64,000 bases of DNA from Acinetobacter chengduensis (GCF_003664645.1 NZ_RCHC01000009.1:62001-126000), one strand, 5' to 3'; counted from the stretch's first letter, positions 47,581-58,189 are shown. Notes: a model not told the origin generated them from the letters alone. Numbers and translations are program-made.

Positions 47581-50109
47581 ATGAAAAAGCTATCTTGTTC
47601 AGGCCTTGTTCATCCATTTTTTTTGATCTTAATTTTAATTTTGATCTCTATTCCAATGGGTTTTTATGGCATGTATCTCTATATTGCACCATCTTTGCCA
47701 GAAATGTCCACTCTGAAAAAGGCGCCATTATTAAAACCATTACAAGTTTATAGTGCCGATAATGAGCTTATTGCGGAATATGGTGGCAAACTTTCTGTGC
47801 CTGTAGAATACAATCAAATACCACCACATTTTATTCATGCCTTTTTAGCCGCGGAAGATTCCTCTTTCTTTGAACATAGTGGTATTAGTTTCAAAGGTTT
47901 AGGGCGAGCCGTGAGTGAATCGATTACAGGCTCAGATGTACAAACCGGTGGTTCCACCATTACCATGCAGGTAGCTAAAAATTATTATTTAAGCCCTGAA
48001 CGTACATTAAAACGTAAACTCACTGAAGTATTTTTAGCACGTAAAATAGAACAAAACCTCACAAAAGAAGAAATTCTGTCTTTATATGTCAATAAAATAT
48101 TTTTAGGTAAAAATGCTTACGGTATCGCAGCAGCGGCGAAAATTTATTATAACAAAAGCTTAAACGAACTCTCATTAGGTCAAATGGCCATGATTGCCGG
48201 CCTTCCTAAAGCCCCTTCAAAATATAATCCTGTTGCTAATCCAAAACGTGCCCTCGAACGTCGCAATTGGATTTTGGGTCGTATGTTACAACTGGGCTAT
48301 ATCAACCAAAAAGAATATGAGCTTGGAATTGCTGAACCCATTAATTTAGATATGCCTGAACGCGGTGTAAATAATCGCTTTCCCTATGTCGGAGAAATGG
48401 TCCGTTCAGAACTGATTAGTACTTTAGGTGAACAAGCGATTGACTCTGGTTATAAAGTCTATACCACAATTAATAGCCAACGTCAGGCCTATGCGGAGCA
48501 AGCTGTACAAGAAGGTTTAGAAGATTATGACCGTCGCCATGGTTGGCGAGGTGCTGAAGCGCATGGCGAACCGCTGAAAAATTTTATAGCATTTGCCAAC
48601 ACCTTCCCAGCTCAAGTCGTTAAAGTGGATCGCTCAAGTTTTGATGCACTTTTACAAGATGGCACCACGGTAACTGTACCGTGGTCAGGTATGTCTTGGG
48701 CACGGCCTTATCGCAATGCAAACAGTGTAGGTAATGCTCCAAGCAATGCTTCACAAATTGTCAAAAAAGACGATATTGTTCGCTTAAGACCAAATGACAA
48801 TAAAACTGCTTGGGCTTTAGTTCAAATTCCAAAAGTTCAAGGGCAGTTAATTGCGATTAACCCTAATAACGGTGCGATTGAAGCTGTGGTGGGTGGATAT
48901 AACTTTTATCAATCCACGTTTAACCGTGCTGTTCAAGGCTGGCGCCAACCTGGCTCAACCATCAAGCCTTTTGTTTATGCTCTAGCCTTAGAACGTGGTT
49001 TAACGCCTTATAGTATGGTCAATGATAGCCCAATCACGATTGGAAAATGGTCGCCAAGAAACTCTGATGGTCGCTACCTCGGCATGATTCCTCTGCGTCG
49101 TGCATTATATCTTTCACGTAATACGGTATCTGTACGTTTACTACAAATGGTGGGAATTGAGCGTACACGCCAATTACTGATGGATTTTGGCTTACAAGAA
49201 AATCAAATTCCTCGTAACTACACCATCGCTTTGGGTACACCACAAGTTCTGCCTGTACAAATGGCCACAGGTTATGCAGCCTTTGCCAATGGTGGTTACC
49301 GCATTCAACCACATTTTATTAGTCGCATTGAAGATGCTTATGGCAAGGTTATTTATCAGGCAAATCCTGAATATGCATGCATTCAATGTATTAATGAAAA
49401 AGAGCCTGCACCAGAAAGTGAAAATCCAGCAACTCCAGATGATGAAGCTTTCCAAGTTTCAAATTCGGCAAGCGAAGCTATTACTAATGATAGCACTGAA
49501 ATTGATACCGGCGATTACCGTCAAGCACAGCGTATTTTAAAATCAAGCTCTGCATTTGATATGGCGAACATCCTACGTGACGTGATCCAACACGGTACAG
49601 GCCGTGCTGCCCTAAAAATTGGTCGTAATGACCTTGGTGGAAAAACAGGAACCACCAATGATGCGAAAGATGCATGGTTTGCTGGCTTCAATGGCAAACT
49701 AGTCTCCATTGCATGGGTCGGTTTTGACCAGCCTACAACCCTAGGACGCCGTGAATATGGCGGTGTAGCAGCCTTACCTATCTGGACTAACTTTATGGAA
49801 AATGCCTTAAAAGGCACACCAGAAGCTTGGGTTCGTTTAGATAAAAATGCCAAACTTCCTGTACAACGCGATCAGGCTAACCCAAATAAGGAGGCAAATA
49901 AACAGGATCGTGCTGCACCTGCTTTAGCCCAACCTTTATATCGCCCTGCACCTGTAGCTCCACGCCCAACCGTGCAAAATGATTTTGAAGATTTGCCAGG
50001 CGATCAACCTTTGGTACCAAACCAAACTAAACCACCTGCACTAAATAACAACCCGCCACCTAAACAAGGTGGAGATGCCTTAGATCATTTGATCCAGCAA
50101 GTGCAATAA
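47581..50109 (+). CDS. ponA: Penicillin-binding protein 1A
   Basis: An 842-residue bifunctional class A PBP that polymerises and cross-links peptidoglycan. N-terminal anchor (about 10-35); GT51 transglycosylase with FLAAEDSSFFEHSGI, GGSTITMQVAKN and LYVNKIFLGKNAYGI; an OB-like insert; transpeptidase with S459-T-I-K (RQPGSTIKPF), SRN and GGKTGTTND. The C-terminal 75 residues are Pro/Asn/Gln-rich and probably disordered. Divergence from pilM is the same as ponA-pilM in Pseudomonas. Ends at a terminator. Confidence 0.96.
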   Translation: MKKLSCSGLVHPFFLILILILISIPMGFYGMYLYIAPSLPEMSTLKKAPLLKPLQVYSADNELIAEYGGKLSVPVEYNQIPPHFIHAFLAAEDSSFFEHSGISFKGLGRAVSESITGSDVQTGGSTITMQVAKNYYLSPERTLKRKLTEVFLARKIEQNLTKEEILSLYVNKIFLGKNAYGIAAAAKIYYNKSLNELSLGQMAMIAGLPKAPSKYNPVANPKRALERRNWILGRMLQLGYINQKEYELGIAEPINLDMPERGVNNRFPYVGEMVRSELISTLGEQAIDSGYKVYTTINSQRQAYAEQAVQEGLEDYDRRHGWRGAEAHGEPLKNFIAFANTFPAQVVKVDRSSFDALLQDGTTVTVPWSGMSWARPYRNANSVGNAPSNASQIVKKDDIVRLRPNDNKTAWALVQIPKVQGQLIAINPNNGAIEAVVGGYNFYQSTFNRAVQGWRQPGSTIKPFVYALALERGLTPYSMVNDSPITIGKWSPRNSDGRYLGMIPLRRALYLSRNTVSVRLLQMVGIERTRQLLMDFGLQENQIPRNYTIALGTPQVLPVQMATGYAAFANGGYRIQPHFISRIEDAYGKVIYQANPEYACIQCINEKEPAPESENPATPDDEAFQVSNSASEAITNDSTEIDTGDYRQAQRILKSSSAFDMANILRDVIQHGTGRAALKIGRNDLGGKTGTTNDAKDAWFAGFNGKLVSIAWVGFDQPTTLGRREYGGVAALPIWTNFMENALKGTPEAWVRLDKNAKLPVQRDQANPNKEANKQDRAAPALAQPLYRPAPVAPRPTVQNDFEDLPGDQPLVPNQTKPPALNNNPPPKQGGDALDHLIQQVQ

Positions 50110-50110
50110 T

Positions 50111-50140
50111 AAAAAAGCCTTCGAATATGAGGGCTTTTTT
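50111..50140 (+). terminator. Terminator after ponA
   Basis: AAAAAAGCC...GGGCTTTTTT hairpin with a ten-base loop and T run, directly after the ponA stop. A-rich on the other side, so it may also serve the convergent rlmA gene. Confidence 0.8.
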
Positions 50141-50179
50141 AATGTTCAGGTCTAATCATCTTGTCACAGCATCAAAAGA

Positions 50180-50983
50180 TCATTTCTTTTGAAAGATGTA
50201 AATTTGATAATGTGCAGTAAGTTCAAAACTATTTTGTTGCTCTAAGGCCTGACGGCGCTCAGGTTTTGCTTTGTATGCATACGGCGTCATAGCGATTAGA
50301 TTTTTTAAATCCTCTTGCTGAAGGCACATTTTCGCCTGCACAATTTCTTGATCAATTAAATTGAAGTTGCCCGCCAATTGTTCCGCAAATTTATTTGGCT
50401 CATGTGCTTTTACTTCTTCAAATAACGCTTCACGCATTGCATATAAATGCTCAGGTGCAGGTGTGACCACCAAAAGATAAGCTTCTGGCTTCAGCACGCG
50501 TAAAATTTCTTCTTGCGGAATTGGGCTAAATAAACTCGTACACAAATCAATGCTCTGATCAAGTACAGGTAATGTTGCCCCTGTCCCTACTACCCAAGTC
50601 ACATTTTTATTAAGTTTTGCCGCCACTTGAACTGCATTTTTAGCAATATCCACACCGACGCATTGTAATACTTCTTGTTGCATCGCGTCCGTGTAATAAC
50701 CTTCGCCACAGCCAATGTCCAATAGATTCTCAATTCGTAAATCACGAATTTTTTGCACCACAGCTTGTTGGAGGGGTGCATAATGCCCTGCACTTAAAAA
50801 AGCACGACGTGCTTGCACAGACTCAGGTGTATCCCCTGGGTTTTTACTATGCTTATGCTGTACCACATGTAAATTCACATAACCCTGTTTGGCTACATCA
50901 TAACTATGGTTGTTTTCACAGCGCCATGTTCTTTCCTCAAGCGCCAAGTTCGTTTTACAAACTGGGCACATCAGCAGATTCAT
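50180..50983 (-). CDS. rlmA: 23S rRNA (guanine-N1) methyltransferase, RlmA-like
   Basis: A 267-residue SAM methyltransferase matching RlmA (RrmA), which methylates G745 in 23S rRNA. Zinc-binding CPVC and CENNH lie at the N-terminus, then YDVAKQGYVNLHVVQHK, NPGDTPESVQARRAFLSAGH and motif I LLDIGCGEGYYTDAM, all close to E. coli RlmA. Start: the ATG at 50983 has GGAG six bases upstream and gives MNLLMCPVCK; ATGs at 51001 and 50986 are alternatives. Members of this group can alter sensitivity to some macrolide-like drugs, which is not implied here. Confidence 0.9.
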   Translation of the reverse strand: MNLLMCPVCKTNLALEERTWRCENNHSYDVAKQGYVNLHVVQHKHSKNPGDTPESVQARRAFLSAGHYAPLQQAVVQKIRDLRIENLLDIGCGEGYYTDAMQQEVLQCVGVDIAKNAVQVAAKLNKNVTWVVGTGATLPVLDQSIDLCTSLFSPIPQEEILRVLKPEAYLLVVTPAPEHLYAMREALFEEVKAHEPNKFAEQLAGNFNLIDQEIVQAKMCLQQEDLKNLIAMTPYAYKAKPERRQALEQQNSFELTAHYQIYIFQKK

Positions 50984-51009
50984 CATTTTCTCCAAGGCCA
51001 TTTAGGCAT

Positions 51010-51038
51010 AAAAAAAGCCGGGCAATTGACCGGCTTTT
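51010..51038 (-). terminator. Terminator of the cell-wall cluster after mraY
   Basis: AAAAGCCGG/CCGGCTTTT stem (51013-51021, 51030-51038), eight-base loop, T run on the minus strand, 15 bases after the mraY stop. It marks the end of the rsmH-mraY unit. Confidence 0.9.
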
Positions 51039-51052
51039 CATTTCAATTTTGC

Positions 51053-52171
51053 TTAACGCAATTTTAAGGTCATTAGGCCCAAAACTACCAGCATAATTGT
51101 GATAATCCAGAAACGGATCACGACTTGCGTTTCACGCCAGCCTTTCTTTTCATAATGGTGATGCAGTGGCGCCATGAGGAATACACGCTTATTACGCATA
51201 CGCAGTGAACCAATTTGTAAGAAAACAGAAATTGCTTCTACCACAAATACACCACCCATAATGGCAAACACGATTTCTTGACGAACCATGACCGCAATCG
51301 TGCCCAGCATCGCCCCTAAAGATAACGCACCCACATCACCCATAAAGATTTGTGCTGGATGTGCGTTATACCAAAGGAATGCCAAACCTGCGCCAATCAT
51401 AGCTGCACAGATGACTACTAGCTCTGAGGCATATTTGACATAAGGCACATGTAAATATGTCGCAAAACGAATATCCCCTGCTAAATATGCAAATACACCT
51501 AAACCAGCAGCCACCAATACGATTGGCATAATAGCCAAACCATCCAGACCATCAGTTAAGTTCACTGCATTTGAAGCCCCGTTAATCACCAAATATGTAA
51601 AGGCAATAAAACCTAAACCTAATGGAATCGCAGAGAGTGGCAGGCTTAATTCTTTAAAGAACGGAATGAGTACATCCAGCATATCGGCTGTATGTTCTGG
51701 ATTAGGTTGTTGTGTTGCAATCACATACAACGCAATACCTGCGCCCAATGAAGCCACAGAGGTCCAAAAGAATTTTTTCTTTGCAGGTAAACCCGCATTG
51801 TCTTTATATCGGATTTTAATCCAATCGTCTGCCCAGCCCACGGCACCAAAAATCACCATAACAGCCAGTACAATCCACACATAAGGATTAGATAAGTCTG
51901 CCCATAGCAAAGTAGACACCCCAATCGAAAGCAGGATTAAAATCCCGCCCATCGTCGGTGTACCCATTTTTTTGGCATGGTTTTCAGGTGCAAATGAACT
52001 GACCGCTTGACCATATTTCAAAGCTTGGAGTTTACGAATCATGACTGGACCTAAGGTCAAGCCAATTAATAATGCCGTTAATACACTCAGTAAAGAACGA
52101 AGTGTTAAATAACGGACCACTTGGAATGAGCTATGATAGCCAGCCAAATGTTCAAATAACCATAACAGCAT
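51053..52171 (-). CDS. mraY: Phospho-N-acetylmuramoyl-pentapeptide-transferase
   Basis: A 372-residue polytopic enzyme that makes lipid I from UDP-MurNAc-pentapeptide and undecaprenyl phosphate. Ten helices with the family motifs [10 protein letters not shown], the [10 protein letters not shown] loop with catalytic Asp, [11 protein letters not shown] and [11 protein letters not shown]. Adjacent to murF with no gap. In most gammaproteobacteria murD and ftsW follow; here a terminator follows instead. Confidence 0.97.
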   Translation of the reverse strand: MLLWLFEHLAGYHSSFQVVRYLTLRSLLSVLTALLIGLTLGPVMIRKLQALKYGQAVSSFAPENHAKKMGTPTMGGILILLSIGVSTLLWADLSNPYVWIVLAVMVIFGAVGWADDWIKIRYKDNAGLPAKKKFFWTSVASLGAGIALYVIATQQPNPEHTADMLDVLIPFFKELSLPLSAIPLGLGFIAFTYLVINGASNAVNLTDGLDGLAIMPIVLVAAGLGVFAYLAGDIRFATYLHVPYVKYASELVVICAAMIGAGLAFLWYNAHPAQIFMGDVGALSLGAMLGTIAVMVRQEIVFAIMGGVFVVEAISVFLQIGSLRMRNKRVFLMAPLHHHYEKKGWRETQVVIRFWIITIMLVVLGLMTLKLR

Positions 52172-53581
52172 TTAGAGCTTCTCCATCAATTCAGCCATCA
52201 ACGTTTCCATGTGGGTAAAACGAGAACCTTTAAACAGGAAACTCATGGACTGAGGTTGATGTGTTTCAACGAGACTAATCAAAAGAGGCAAGGCTTGCTG
52301 CTGATTCAGAAAAGCCTGCATTTTTTTACCATATTGTGTACTACGAGCACCTTCTTGCATAGCTGGTGCAAACTCACCGACTGCTATTACAAAGTTAATG
52401 CCTTTTAGCGAAACTAAATCACGACCCAGCATGTAGTGTTGCTGTGCCGCAGATGTGCCCAGTTCACCAATATCACCGACCACCATTACGCGTACACCTT
52501 CTTGCTGTGCAAGCACTTCGGCTGCCGCGCGCATTGAAGTTGGGTTGGCGTTGTAAGTGTCATCAATAAACAAATGCGCTTTATGCTGAATAAAGTTTAA
52601 ACGACCTTTAGCACCTTGTGCTTGTTCTAAGCCAGTGACAATGTCATCTAAACCCACACCAATGGCTAAAGCGAATGCTGTGGCAGCCACGGCATTTTGC
52701 ACATTGTGCTCACCTGCAAAAGGTAAGTTGACAAGGCGCTCTGCAGAATTTGTGTGTAACTTAAAGGTTGCAGACTGTGCATGTAACTGAATATCTGTTG
52801 CATAAACGTCGCCACCTTCACCAAAGCTGATCTGTTGCTCGGTCTGCACAGCACTGCGAATTTGATCGGTAAAATCATCTGCTGCTGGTACAATCGATGT
52901 GCCAGCTTTTGCAATGTGTGTATAAATTTCAGATTTCGCTAAGCAAATACCTTCACGACCACCAAACTCACCTAAGTGTGCTGTACCAATATTTAGGATA
53001 CCTGCAACCTGTGGCTGCACTAGATTCGAAGTATAGTCGATTTCACCTTTGTGACTTGCACCCAACTCCATCACCGCATATTGATGCTCTGAACGAAGCT
53101 CAAGTAACATCATCGGCACACCCAAATCATTATTTAAGTTACCACGGGTAATTAAGGTTGGTGCAAGGCGAGATAAAATACTGCCTAACATTTCTTTGGT
53201 GGTGGTTTTACCACTACTGCCTGTCAGTGCAATCACTTTCAGCGCTGGGTGTTTCGCACGGCGATAAGCCCCTAAATGACCCAAAGCCAATCGTGTATCG
53301 GTCACCACTAACTGACAAATGTCTGCATCTATAGGTTGGCTGACAATCGCCAACTGACAACCTTGACTTACAACTTGAGCCACAAAATCATGTGCATCAA
53401 AGCGTTCCCCTTTTAATGCCAAAAAGGCATCGCCCAGTTCCGCATGACGCGAGTCGGTTAATATGCGTTTAATTTCCGTGTCTGGCACACGGTCATTTAA
53501 CCAATAGCCTTGAGTAGCCTCAGCTAACTCAGATGCTGTCCATGGCTCTAAAGGCACCGTACTTGTAGTAGATGTATGCAT
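52172..53581 (-). CDS. murF: UDP-MurNAc-tripeptide--D-Ala-D-Ala ligase
   Basis: A 469-residue Mur ligase adding D-Ala-D-Ala to the UDP-MurNAc tripeptide. ATP-binding ALTGSSGKTTTKEML (about 114-128), ITRGNLNNDLGVP, MELGASHKGEI and DDTYNANPTSMRAA are the MurF signatures. Ten bases downstream of murE. Standard length. Confidence 0.97.
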   Translation of the reverse strand: MHTSTTSTVPLEPWTASELAEATQGYWLNDRVPDTEIKRILTDSRHAELGDAFLALKGERFDAHDFVAQVVSQGCQLAIVSQPIDADICQLVVTDTRLALGHLGAYRRAKHPALKVIALTGSSGKTTTKEMLGSILSRLAPTLITRGNLNNDLGVPMMLLELRSEHQYAVMELGASHKGEIDYTSNLVQPQVAGILNIGTAHLGEFGGREGICLAKSEIYTHIAKAGTSIVPAADDFTDQIRSAVQTEQQISFGEGGDVYATDIQLHAQSATFKLHTNSAERLVNLPFAGEHNVQNAVAATAFALAIGVGLDDIVTGLEQAQGAKGRLNFIQHKAHLFIDDTYNANPTSMRAAAEVLAQQEGVRVMVVGDIGELGTSAAQQHYMLGRDLVSLKGINFVIAVGEFAPAMQEGARSTQYGKKMQAFLNQQQALPLLISLVETHQPQSMSFLFKGSRFTHMETLMAELMEKL

Positions 53582-53590
53582 GATGATTTC

Positions 53591-55084
53591 CTATTGAGCT
53601 GGATAGCTTGAATCTATGCCCTGCAATGCATTAATCGCAGACTGCACTTCAACGACATCGTCAAACCAATGACGTACACCATCAATTTCTTGATAGTTTT
53701 CATGACCTTTACCTGCTATTACAACAATATCTCCATCTTGAGCTTGTTGGACTGCAAATTTAATCGCTTCACGACGATCATGAATTTCATGCACGATATG
53801 ACCTGCAAACTGAATGCCTGCTTTCATATCTGCAAAAATTTGTTCTGGGTTTTCTGTGCGTGGATTATCTGAGGTAATTAATGCCACATCCGCATAATCT
53901 AATGCAGCTTGAGTCATTAATGGACGTTTACCTCTGTCACGATCTCCCCCACAACCAAAAACGGCCCATAAGTGTTTAGAAACATGGCGTTTAAGCGTTT
54001 CTAAGACCTGAATTAAAGCATCTGGCGTATGGGCATAATCAACAACAAATAAACGTTCGCCATCACGGATCACCTGCATACGACCTGGGGCACCTTTTAA
54101 TTCAGGTGTGACTGCAATTAAATCTGCCAAGGCAAAACCCGCTTGCTCAGCTGCAATTAAACTTGCCACAATATTTTCAATATTGAAGTGACCCAACAAC
54201 GGGCTATGTACTTCAAATACAGCCTCAGCAGTCATTAATTTAAAGTGTGCACCATTCAAACTATATTGAATATCACGCACTTCATAATCGGCTTTTTGCG
54301 TGGTTGAATAGCTTAGAATTTTAGGCTGTGCTGGATTTTGACGTGCTGCATTGAGCATAACAGACGCATGTTCATCATCAATATTGATGATAGCCACTTT
54401 AAGTGACTCAAATGCAAATAAGCGTGACTTGGCTTCGGCATAAGCCTCTAAAGTTTTGTGATAATCCAAATGATCACGACTTAAATTACTATAGGCTGCA
54501 ATCTCAATGTCACAACCATTTAGACGCCCTTGCTCCAAACCATGCGAACTGGCTTCAATAGAAGCAAATTCTGCACCTTGCTGTGCATAATCATGTAAAG
54601 CATTTTGTAGATGCAAAGCATCTAAGGTGGTATGCGACGATGCTTCTAAATTTGGCAAAATACCATTGCCTGTGGTTCCCATCACGGCGCACTTTTTGCC
54701 TTGTAGCATCAACAACTCAGCAATTAAACGTGAAATTGTGGTTTTACCGTTCGTACCTGTTACAGCAATCACACGTGCAGGATTGACAGGCAGAGTCGCT
54801 TGTAAATATTGCTTCTGCCACTGCCCCATCAACTGGCGTACATTTGGAATGGTAACGGCATTGGCTAAGTTCAAATCCATTTCAGAAATCACAGCCAAAG
54901 CACCGCGATCTAGCGCACTTTGAGCAAACTGTATGGTCTTTTCAGGTTGCGAATATGAAGTTAGGGCAATAAAAATTTGCCCTTTGGCTATATATCTGCT
55001 GTCTAGATTAAACCCTTGAAAAGGTTGTGTCATCCAGTCAGCAGTAGACGTTAGGCTGTATATCTCATTAAAACAAATCGTCAT
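53591..55084 (-). CDS. murE: UDP-MurNAc-tripeptide synthetase
   Basis: A 497-residue Mur ligase adding meso-diaminopimelate: P-loop VTGTNGKTTISRL, STTGNGILP, carbamylated-lysine region (EASSHGLEQGRL), and the DAP-specific DNPRTENPEQIF motif (the DNPR signature) near the C-terminus. Ten bases after ftsI. Confidence 0.97.
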   Translation of the reverse strand: MTICFNEIYSLTSTADWMTQPFQGFNLDSRYIAKGQIFIALTSYSQPEKTIQFAQSALDRGALAVISEMDLNLANAVTIPNVRQLMGQWQKQYLQATLPVNPARVIAVTGTNGKTTISRLIAELLMLQGKKCAVMGTTGNGILPNLEASSHTTLDALHLQNALHDYAQQGAEFASIEASSHGLEQGRLNGCDIEIAAYSNLSRDHLDYHKTLEAYAEAKSRLFAFESLKVAIINIDDEHASVMLNAARQNPAQPKILSYSTTQKADYEVRDIQYSLNGAHFKLMTAEAVFEVHSPLLGHFNIENIVASLIAAEQAGFALADLIAVTPELKGAPGRMQVIRDGERLFVVDYAHTPDALIQVLETLKRHVSKHLWAVFGCGGDRDRGKRPLMTQAALDYADVALITSDNPRTENPEQIFADMKAGIQFAGHIVHEIHDRREAIKFAVQQAQDGDIVVIAGKGHENYQEIDGVRHWFDDVVEVQSAINALQGIDSSYPAQ

Positions 55085-55094
55085 GAATTGCCTC

Positions 55095-56921
55095 TTACTG
55101 GATTTTAGGAGTATCTAAAGGTTTATCTAAAGGAACGTTCATTAAACGCAATGATTCTTGCATCACACGTGCAAATACAGGTGCTGCAACTAAACCACCG
55201 TAGTATGCGCCTTTCGGGTTTTCAACCACCACAATCATGGCTAAACGTGGATCACTCACAGGTGCAACCCCTGCAAAGAGTGCACGATAATCTGTTTGCG
55301 AATAACCTTTACGGTCTGGACGTAGTTTATGCGCCGTACCTGTTTTACCAGCGACACGATAACCAGGAATATTTGCTTGCCGCGCGGTCCCGCCAGGTAA
55401 GGTTACCGCTTCCATCATCAGTAGCACTTGATCAGCAATTTTTGCATCAATCATTTGCTCACCTTTTGGTGCTTCGTCTAATTTATATAAACTTAACGGC
55501 ATCTTTTTGCCTTTATTGGCAATCATGGCGTATGCATCTGCCACTTGAAGCACGGTCGCATTCAAACCATAACCATAAGACATAGTTGCCACTTCAGATA
55601 CATTCCACTTGCTCGGCGGTAAAATTAAACCACTGCTTTCGCCTGGGAACTTAACTGCAGAACGCTGACCAAACCCTAAACGCTTATAAAAAGTCGGTAA
55701 GGTTGCGTATGGCAACGATAAAGTGATTTTTGCGACACCCACGTTGGATGATTTTTGAATAATACCGCCTAAGGTTAATGCCCCATAGTTATGGGTATCA
55801 CGGATAGTATGGTTGCCTACACGCATCGAGCCTGGCGAAGTATTCACAACAGTATTAGCAGTATATTTACCACTTTCTAATGCCATAGCCACGGTTAATG
55901 GCTTCATGGTCGAACCTGGTTCAAATGAGTCAATCGCACCGCGGTTACGCATGGCATCTTTATTCAACACACCATTTTTATCATTCGGGTTATACGACGG
56001 CCAACTGGTCATGGCCAAGATTTCACCCGTTTTAACATCTACTGCAATTGCGGTTGCTGAACGTGCATTGTTTGCTACGCCAGCGGCAGTTAATTCACGG
56101 TACATAATATATTGCAGGCGTGAATCAATACTTAGAGTAATGTTTTCACCCGGTTCAACTTCTTTAATGACTTCTGGATCTTTAACACGATTGCCCTTTT
56201 TATCGCGGACAATTTGTTGTTCACCATCCTTACCAGAAAGACGCTGATTCAATTGCATTTCCAAGCCTTCAATCCCAATACTTTCACTATTGGTCAAGCC
56301 AATAATTTGTGAGTTCGGCTGTGGCTGTGGATAATAGCGCTTATAGTTTTTTTCGGTATAAACCGCTTGAAACTCACGCTTCATAATCATGTCAGCTTGC
56401 TGCGGTGGTACTTCTTTTTTTAGTACCAAATAGCGCGAACGCGGACGCTCATTAAGCTTTTTACGTAGTTCAGCACGATCCATACCAACAGCATCTGCAA
56501 GTTCATCCAAATTTAAATTCTTATCTGGAAGTTGACGCTTTAATTTACGGTTATGTGGATCTTGTGCCAGCTGTGCCGTGGTTTCATCAAATAGTTTTTT
56601 GGTATCAAAATAATCACGCGGGTCCATCACCACCTTCATGACAGGTGTACTAATGGCCAAAGGTACACCATGGCGGTCATAAATCACGCCACGCATCGCA
56701 CGAATTTTTTCTGTTCTTAAAATATTGGCATTGGCTTTATTTTGCAAAAAGTCTTTATTGATAATTTGCACATAAAAAGCGCGTCCCACCAATGCAAAAA
56801 AGCACAGAAGAACCACAATCCACATTAAATAAAAACGCCACATATCGACACTAATAGCGGTTTTACCTGTTACAGACTGCTGTTTTTTTCGTGCTGCTTG
56901 CTTATTTCTCTTTTCAACCAT
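55095..56921 (-). CDS. ftsI: Septal peptidoglycan transpeptidase PBP3
   Basis: A 608-residue class B PBP for division. A basic cytoplasmic tail and one membrane helix (about 28-50) precede the pedestal domain; the transpeptidase has S337-T-M-K (FEPGSTMKP), SSN and AGKTGTAHK. The gene lies between ftsL and murE in the standard order, spaced 13 and 10 bases. Confidence 0.97.
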   Translation of the reverse strand: MVEKRNKQAARKKQQSVTGKTAISVDMWRFYLMWIVVLLCFFALVGRAFYVQIINKDFLQNKANANILRTEKIRAMRGVIYDRHGVPLAISTPVMKVVMDPRDYFDTKKLFDETTAQLAQDPHNRKLKRQLPDKNLNLDELADAVGMDRAELRKKLNERPRSRYLVLKKEVPPQQADMIMKREFQAVYTEKNYKRYYPQPQPNSQIIGLTNSESIGIEGLEMQLNQRLSGKDGEQQIVRDKKGNRVKDPEVIKEVEPGENITLSIDSRLQYIMYRELTAAGVANNARSATAIAVDVKTGEILAMTSWPSYNPNDKNGVLNKDAMRNRGAIDSFEPGSTMKPLTVAMALESGKYTANTVVNTSPGSMRVGNHTIRDTHNYGALTLGGIIQKSSNVGVAKITLSLPYATLPTFYKRLGFGQRSAVKFPGESSGLILPPSKWNVSEVATMSYGYGLNATVLQVADAYAMIANKGKKMPLSLYKLDEAPKGEQMIDAKIADQVLLMMEAVTLPGGTARQANIPGYRVAGKTGTAHKLRPDRKGYSQTDYRALFAGVAPVSDPRLAMIVVVENPKGAYYGGLVAAPVFARVMQESLRLMNVPLDKPLDTPKIQ

Positions 56922-56934
56922 TTGACAGCTAGCC

Positions 56935-57267
56935 TTATTTTTTCTCTTCTGAAGTTTGCGGCAAAGAAATCACCACCGTTTGTGCAACAGGTGGTGAATA
57001 CATCCTAAGTTGTGTGACTGCACGTGTTCCAATCTGTGCAGTTGCTCCAAAAGTTTGTTGTTCAATCAACAAACGCCCCCATTCTGCGTTGAGGTCATCA
57101 CGTTCACGCATATAGGTGTTCAATTGACGATAATCTTGACGGTATTCAAAGACTTGAAAAACCACAAAAATTGCACTAACGAAAACCAAAATCAACATGA
57201 CAGCGTATGTGATCGTTTTTTTTAGCTTTAATTTTTTTGTGTTTTGTTCTATTGCTTCGGTTTTCAT
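56935..57267 (-). CDS. ftsL: Cell division protein FtsL
   Basis: A 110-residue bitopic protein: cytoplasmic tail, membrane helix (about 19-41, TYAVMLILVFVSAIFVVFQVF), then a coiled coil (QDYRQLNTYMRERDDLNAEWG) that pairs with FtsB. Sequence is poorly conserved in the family, but size, topology and position between rsmH and ftsI settle the call. Confidence 0.93.
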   Translation of the reverse strand: MKTEAIEQNTKKLKLKKTITYAVMLILVFVSAIFVVFQVFEYRQDYRQLNTYMRERDDLNAEWGRLLIEQQTFGATAQIGTRAVTQLRMYSPPVAQTVVISLPQTSEEKK

Positions 57268-57277
57268 TCTTTGCCTT

Positions 57278-58189
57278 TTAAGCTAAACGTTCTGCTGCAC
57301 GTAACCAAGCACTGCGTGAACGCGGATTGGCTTTTACTTCTTCATCGCTGGCACGAACACGGGATACTTTTTTCAATCGACGCGTATCTTCACGTTGTTG
57401 TGGCATTCCCCAACTTGTATCTTCAGCCAAAGTCGATTCTTTTTGAATAAATTGTTTAATTAAACGGTCTTCCAATGAATGGAAGCTAATGACTGCTAAA
57501 CGCGCTTCTGGCTTTAACACGTCTACAGCTTGTGGTAAGAAAGCTTCAATATCATCTAATTCTTTATTAATGGCAATACGAATGGCCTGAAAAGTCCGCG
57601 TTGCCGCATGTTTATTTTTTTCCCATTTTGGGTGAGCAACTTTTACAATTTCGGCAAGCTCTGCAGTTGTCGCAATATAACCCGCGGCTTTAATGGCTTT
57701 AGCAATACGGCGACTATAACGTTCTTCACCATATTTAAAAATAATATTGGCCAACTCTTCTTCTTCAATATCCACCAGCCACTCTGCTGCTGTTAGACCT
57801 TGAGAGTTATCCATACGCATATCAAGTGGGCCATTTCGCATAAAGCTAAAACCACGTTCTGCTTCATCCAACTGCGGTGATGACACACCTAAGTCAGCCA
57901 TAACACCATCGACAAGCCCAATGCCTCGTGCTTCTAATTCTTGTTGTAAATCAGCAAAACTAGCATGAATAATTTTAAAACGTGGATCTTCTTGTTCTAA
58001 TTCTGCGGCTACTGCCAACGCTTGAGGGTCTTTATCAAAACCAAAAACACGTGCATTTTCATCCAATTTAGATAGCAATAATCGCGTATGTCCCCCACGA
58101 CCAAATGTCCCATCGACATAGATTCCTGTAGTACGCCCAGCGAGCAAGGCATCAACAGTTTCGTGAAGTAATACAGAAATATGCGACAT
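57278..58189 (-). CDS. rsmH: 16S rRNA m4C1402 methyltransferase
   Basis: A 303-residue SAM methyltransferase (MraW). HISVLLHETV start, SAM loop VDGTFGRGGHTRLLL, GVMADLGVSSPQLDEAERGF and VISFHSLEDRLIKQF are family signatures. First gene of the cell-wall cluster; no mraZ lies upstream. A possible promoter is TTGGAG-17-AATAAT (58226-58254, minus). Confidence 0.97.
   Translation of the reverse strand: MSHISVLLHETVDALLAGRTTGIYVDGTFGRGGHTRLLLSKLDENARVFGFDKDPQALAVAAELEQEDPRFKIIHASFADLQQELEARGIGLVDGVMADLGVSSPQLDEAERGFSFMRNGPLDMRMDNSQGLTAAEWLVDIEEEELANIIFKYGEERYSRRIAKAIKAAGYIATTAELAEIVKVAHPKWEKNKHAATRTFQAIRIAINKELDDIEAFLPQAVDVLKPEARLAVISFHSLEDRLIKQFIQKESTLAEDTSWGMPQQREDTRRLKKVSRVRASDEEVKANPRSRSAWLRAAERLA

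Noticed and set aside
54583..54923. Two plus-strand open frames opposite murE
   Set aside because: Antisense shadows of a well-supported essential gene.
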